Assembly (NCBI GenBank): GCA_020052115.1
Contig: JAGVPR010000035.1
Location: 1-8,483, forward strand
Reading direction: 5' to 3'
Origin: Candidatus Eiseniibacteriota bacterium
Lineage (GTDB): Bacteria > Eisenbacteria > RBG-16-71-46 > JAGVPR01
Length of the DNA: 8,483 nt
Made by a program: the position numbers and the translations under genes. Of the stretch, positions 5,712 through 8,483 are shown piece by piece. Every line of letters begins with the position of its first letter. Within the stretch, counting starts at the first letter, position 1. The notes under the pieces are model-generated. The model saw nothing but the letters and a program-made list of their open reading frames with translations, was not told where the DNA came from and ran no database searches.

Positions 5712-7862
5712 TCACAACCACAGCGCCGCCGCCACAGCGAGAACCGCCGCCGCGAGCGCCGCCCCAGGCAATCCCAGCACCGGGATCGCGATGAGGCTCC
5801 CGAGGATGCTGCCGGCGACACCGCCCGCGAGATCCGCGGCGTAGAGCGGACCGGCGCCGCGCGCCGGATCGTGCAGACCCAGGCTCACATGCGCGAAGAC
5901 CGCCGCGGTAAGAGCGCCCGCGAGGAAGAGACCGGCCGCCGTGCCCGCCAATCCCGGCAGCGCATCGCCACGAAGACGCGCGGAGATGAACACGCACGTG
6001 AGAAAGAGCGCGGCGAAGATGACGAAGCCCGCCTTCCGCCTCGACAGCCGCCGGACGCGCCTCCCTCGCGCAAGAGCGTGGACGGCCCACGCGCCGGCCG
6101 TAAGCCCCAGCATGAAGACGCCGAGGAGCGCGCCGAGATCCTGATACAGAACCCCGTGGCGCGATTGATAGGAGAGGAGCAAAACCGCCTCGAGGAGCAT
6201 CCCGGCCGCGCCGGCCGCTGCGACGACCGCGCCGTGCCTCGCCTGCGAGCGGCGCACGATCAGCCACAGACCCGCCGCGGCCGTCGCCAGGAGCACGGCC
6301 GCCTTCACGGAAGAGGTCCACGCGATCGGATCCATGCGCGCGAGCGTCGGATGGAACATCGCAAGCCAGATCATGAGCGCGTACGGGTAGCAGACCGGAC
6401 GCGCGTCCGAGTTCGCGGGGGCCTTCGCCGCCGCAAGTTGCGAAGCGACGGAGGCGACGCGATCGTTCGTGTAGAGATAGCGGATGTAGGCGGGCGTCGT
6501 CAGACGAGGATGGAGGTCGCGCGTGTCCCACCGGGCGATGAGAGTTTCGGGGTCGCTCGCGAGCGGCGACCTCGAGGCGAGGGCGAGCGTCGTGGCGCCC
6601 GGCAGCACGAGCACCGACGGAAATACGGACCGGAGCGCTCGCTCGATGCTCGCCGTGCGCCCGACGAGCGCCGGCACCCAGTAGTTCTCCGCAGAGGGCA
6701 GCCGGAGCGCCAGCACGCCGCCCTCGCCAAGCAAGGCCGCGCACTCGGCGAAGAACTCGCGTGTATAGAAGCGGTTCGTCTGTGCGGACGCGGGCTCCGG
6801 CGCGCCGACGAGCACCAGATCGTATGCGACCCCGTGACGCCCGGCGAGCCGTACGTAACGCCTCGGATCCTCGAAAAGCGTTGCGACCTTGGCGCTCAGC
6901 AACGGCCGGCGCGCGTTGTCGGGAAGCACCCGCATGACGAGCGCGTTCAGCGCGCGGTCCAACTCCACGCTGTCCACCCACCGCGGGCGGTGGTCGAGGA
7001 CCGCGGCGACCAATCCCGAAGACCCCCCTTCCAGGACGAGCACGCGCTCGACGCGCGGAAGCTGCAACGCCGCAGGATGGACGAATTCCTCGGCCGCCGT
7101 CCCCTGTGTCTCGAACGCGAGCACATCGTTCTGGAAGACGGCGACCTGCCCTTCGCTTGCCGTGACCGTCGCGCGCCCGTACGGCGTGTCGCGTGTCGCG
7201 AGGAGATGCGCGTGGGTCCACGAGGTCATCCAGCGATCGAGCGGCGCCGTCTCCAAGAGGAGCCCGAGCGAGCCGAAAGCAAAGGTGAGCCCCGTCAGCA
7301 GTCGCTTGCCCGGCCGAAGCGCTGCCGCCAGCGCGAGGATCGCGCAGAGCACGCCGGTCACGAGGTTCGGGACCCCCAGGCGAAGCGCTGCCGTCGCGAC
7401 GATCCCGCCCGCGAGCGCTCCCGCGCTCTCGACGGCGTACGCGCCCGGGAGCGAGCCCCCCGCTTGAATCGCCTGCCGCGCAGCCGCCTGGAACACCGCT
7501 CCGAAGACGATTGCCGCGGGCAAGAGAGCGACAGCGATCGCCGCGAGTTGCTTCGGGAACGGAAGGTACGCGCCGGGCACGCCGCCGAGCGCCGGGCGAG
7601 CGCCGCGGCACCAGACGATGCCGAGGACAATCAGAAGCGCGCCGGCCGAGAGGAGCACGCGCAAGAGGCGCGGCGAAGGCGGCTGAAGCGGCCGCCCTGC
7701 GAGCGCGCCGATGGCGGTGCCGGACATCCACGCGCCCAGGGCGAGGATCATCACCAGTTCGCTGCCGTAGAGCACGGCGGCGAGCTCACGAAGCAGAATG
7801 ACCTGCCCCAGAAGGGAGATGAAACCAACGCCGGCGAGCAGAAGAACGGTAGGCCGCGTCAC
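5712..7862 (-). CDS. Membrane protein with spermidine synthase-like domain, catalytic Asp absent
   Basis: 716 residues starting at GTG 7862. About seven hydrophobic segments (5-204) are followed by a soluble Rossmann methyltransferase-like domain of the spermidine synthase family (about 225-445) and about seven more (517-716). The SAM-type loop is LEGGSSG (277-283) and the acidic ribose-binding residues are in VELD (299-302). At the usual catalytic D-x-x-D-P site it reads VGAPEP (352-357), so aminopropyl transfer is doubtful. NRFYTREFF and SDARPVCYPYALMIW match the widespread membrane 'spermidine synthase-like' family, whose role is not established. The N- and C-terminal membrane halves share a repeated motif (about 142-181 and 674-714), suggesting a split MFS-like core. 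The start overlaps the AMMECR1 stop by 4 nt (GTGA), so it is probably translationally coupled. An open frame extends further up to 8207, but that part lies in another frame of the AMMECR1 gene and is not coding. Confidence 0.85.
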   Translation of the reverse strand: MTRPTVLLLAGVGFISLLGQVILLRELAAVLYGSELVMILALGAWMSGTAIGALAGRPLQPPSPRLLRVLLSAGALLIVLGIVWCRGARPALGGVPGAYLPFPKQLAAIAVALLPAAIVFGAVFQAAARQAIQAGGSLPGAYAVESAGALAGGIVATAALRLGVPNLVTGVLCAILALAAALRPGKRLLTGLTFAFGSLGLLLETAPLDRWMTSWTHAHLLATRDTPYGRATVTASEGQVAVFQNDVLAFETQGTAAEEFVHPAALQLPRVERVLVLEGGSSGLVAAVLDHRPRWVDSVELDRALNALVMRVLPDNARRPLLSAKVATLFEDPRRYVRLAGRHGVAYDLVLVGAPEPASAQTNRFYTREFFAECAALLGEGGVLALRLPSAENYWVPALVGRTASIERALRSVFPSVLVLPGATTLALASRSPLASDPETLIARWDTRDLHPRLTTPAYIRYLYTNDRVASVASQLAAAKAPANSDARPVCYPYALMIWLAMFHPTLARMDPIAWTSSVKAAVLLATAAAGLWLIVRRSQARHGAVVAAAGAAGMLLEAVLLLSYQSRHGVLYQDLGALLGVFMLGLTAGAWAVHALARGRRVRRLSRRKAGFVIFAALFLTCVFISARLRGDALPGLAGTAAGLFLAGALTAAVFAHVSLGLHDPARGAGPLYAADLAGGVAGSILGSLIAIPVLGLPGAALAAAVLAVAAALWL

Positions 7863-8483
7863 CGGGAGAGGTCCGCCTCGCCGAAGGCCTCGGCCTGGAA
7901 GGTGAGGAATTCGGCGCCGCTTCGCCAGGCCTTGGAAGGCAGGCCGGCCTTGAGCGCGAGGTACGTGAGCATCGTGTCGCGATCCCAGCCCTGCTCCACC
8001 GCCACCTGCGGTAGGAAGACGGCCGAGCGGCCGCTCTTTCGAAGGATCACGCCGTCGCGGCCGAGGACGATCGCCTCGATGCCGGAAACCGGTCTCGCCG
8101 GCGTAAGGACCGAGATCTCGATCTCGATGCGCGGCAGCTCCTCTTTCTCGAGCGGCGGAAAGCGATGATCCTCGAACGCGGCCGCGAGCGCCATGCGGCC
8201 GACGCATTCGCCGAGCGGGACATCCTCGGCCATGTGTCCGATGCAGCCGCGAAGCTCTCCCTCCTTCTTGAGGGTCACGAAAGCGCCGCGCTTCTCTCGG
8301 AATACCGGGCCTACCGGCGCGGCCACCGCACGCCCAGCTTCGAAGCGGCTCCGGATTGTCTCCCGGGCGTACACGAGCAGTGCGCGCCTCTCTTCCGGGC
8401 GGAGCGAACGCTCCTGCGTCGCCTCCGAATGCGCGGGCGCCGCCGCGGTCACCGCCACGGCGCCGTAGCCGACGACGCGCGTC
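7859..8483 (-). CDS. AMMECR1-domain protein (AmrA), probably the C-terminal part of a Memo-AMMECR1 fusion; cut by window edge
   Basis: AMMECR1 domain of the conserved AmmeMemoRadiSam set, whose biochemical role is unsettled; it is probably cytoplasmic. The family signature LRGCIGHM lies about 70 residues after the first possible start, with downstream PRIEIEISVLTP, an ILRKSGRSAVFLPQVA strand and a Trp-Asp-rich end typical of the domain. GTG at 8458 could start a 199-residue stand-alone protein, a normal AmrA length. However, the frame stays open to the right edge, and the codons before that GTG read TRVVGYGAVAV. This resembles the GY-rich C-terminal end I remember for Memo (AmrB) proteins, and no convincing ribosome binding site precedes the GTG. 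I therefore favour a fused Memo-AMMECR1 protein entering the window at its C-terminal part. The TGA stop is shared with the GTG start of the membrane protein. Confidence 0.88.
   Translation of the reverse strand, partial: TRVVGYGAVAVTAAAPAHSEATQERSLRPEERRALLVYARETIRSRFEAGRAVAAPVGPVFREKRGAFVTLKKEGELRGCIGHMAEDVPLGECVGRMALAAAFEDHRFPPLEKEELPRIEIEISVLTPARPVSGIEAIVLGRDGVILRKSGRSAVFLPQVAVEQGWDRDTMLTYLALKAGLPSKAWRSGAEFLTFQAEAFGEADLSR

Noticed and set aside
5633..5720. A lipoprotein-signal-like stretch (ALAGVALAGCPAAS) between the membrane protein and the phosphatase
   Set aside because: No start codon or ribosome binding site lies just upstream in that frame, it stops 12 residues after the Cys, and it overlaps the promoter. 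Probably a GC-rich coincidence.
5599..7731. A 710-codon minus-strand open frame overlapping the membrane protein gene
   Set aside because: It is very Arg/Ala/Gly-rich with no motif, while the other frame encodes SAM-binding motifs and membrane segments.
4359..8168. A 1269-codon open frame on the plus strand, antisense to three genes
   Set aside because: Its product is Arg/Glu/His/Asp-rich low-complexity sequence without domains and it runs unbroken across the intergenic promoter region. GC-rich genes with G/C-ending codons routinely leave antisense frames open, while the minus-strand genes have clear family motifs.
7863..8207. 115-codon N-terminal extension of the membrane protein
   Set aside because: It lies in another frame of the AMMECR1 gene and reads as low-complexity basic sequence. 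The GTG at 7862 gives a start directly before the first membrane segment.

Overview
The window is a GC-rich stretch of bacterial chromosome with seven genes, all on the minus strand and tightly packed. There is no mobile element, tRNA, rRNA or CRISPR array. High GC, many strongly G/C-ending codons, a BCKDH-like split E1, an FHA-GAF-PP2C regulator and an AMMECR1/Memo gene beside a membrane 'spermidine synthase-like' protein point to an uncultivated environmental bacterium. Acidobacteriota, Gemmatimonadota, Eisenbacteria-like or deltaproteobacterial lineages would fit, but the sequence alone does not settle the phylum.

In transcription order (right to left), the first unit holds two genes. One is an AMMECR1-domain (AmrA) gene running off the right edge. 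Its frame stays open upstream and reads there like the C-terminus of a Memo (AmrB) domain, so it is probably a Memo-AMMECR1 fusion. The other overlaps it by 4 nt (GTGA): a 716-residue membrane protein with a spermidine-synthase-like domain between two membrane halves and no catalytic Asp at the expected place.

The second unit is one gene, an FHA-GAF-PP2C (SpoIIE/RsbU-type) phosphatase. It has a good sigma70-like promoter with an exact 17-bp spacer and is followed by two tandem hairpin-T4 structures.

The third unit is a 2-oxoacid dehydrogenase operon in the order E3 (lpd), E1 alpha, E1 beta, E2, with E2 cut by the left edge after its lipoyl domain. The four products form one complex: E1 decarboxylates a 2-oxoacid on ThDP, E2 carries the acyl group on lipoyl-lysine, and E3 reoxidises the lipoamide. 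The E1 motifs resemble the branched-chain type at least as much as pyruvate dehydrogenase, so the substrate is left open.

The least expected signal is not a gene. The degenerate palindrome RTCGAY seems to be absent from both strands, and synonymous codons appear chosen to avoid it: none of 8 Ile-Asp and 9 Val-Asp pairs uses ATC-GAY or GTC-GAY. This suggests past or present restriction pressure.
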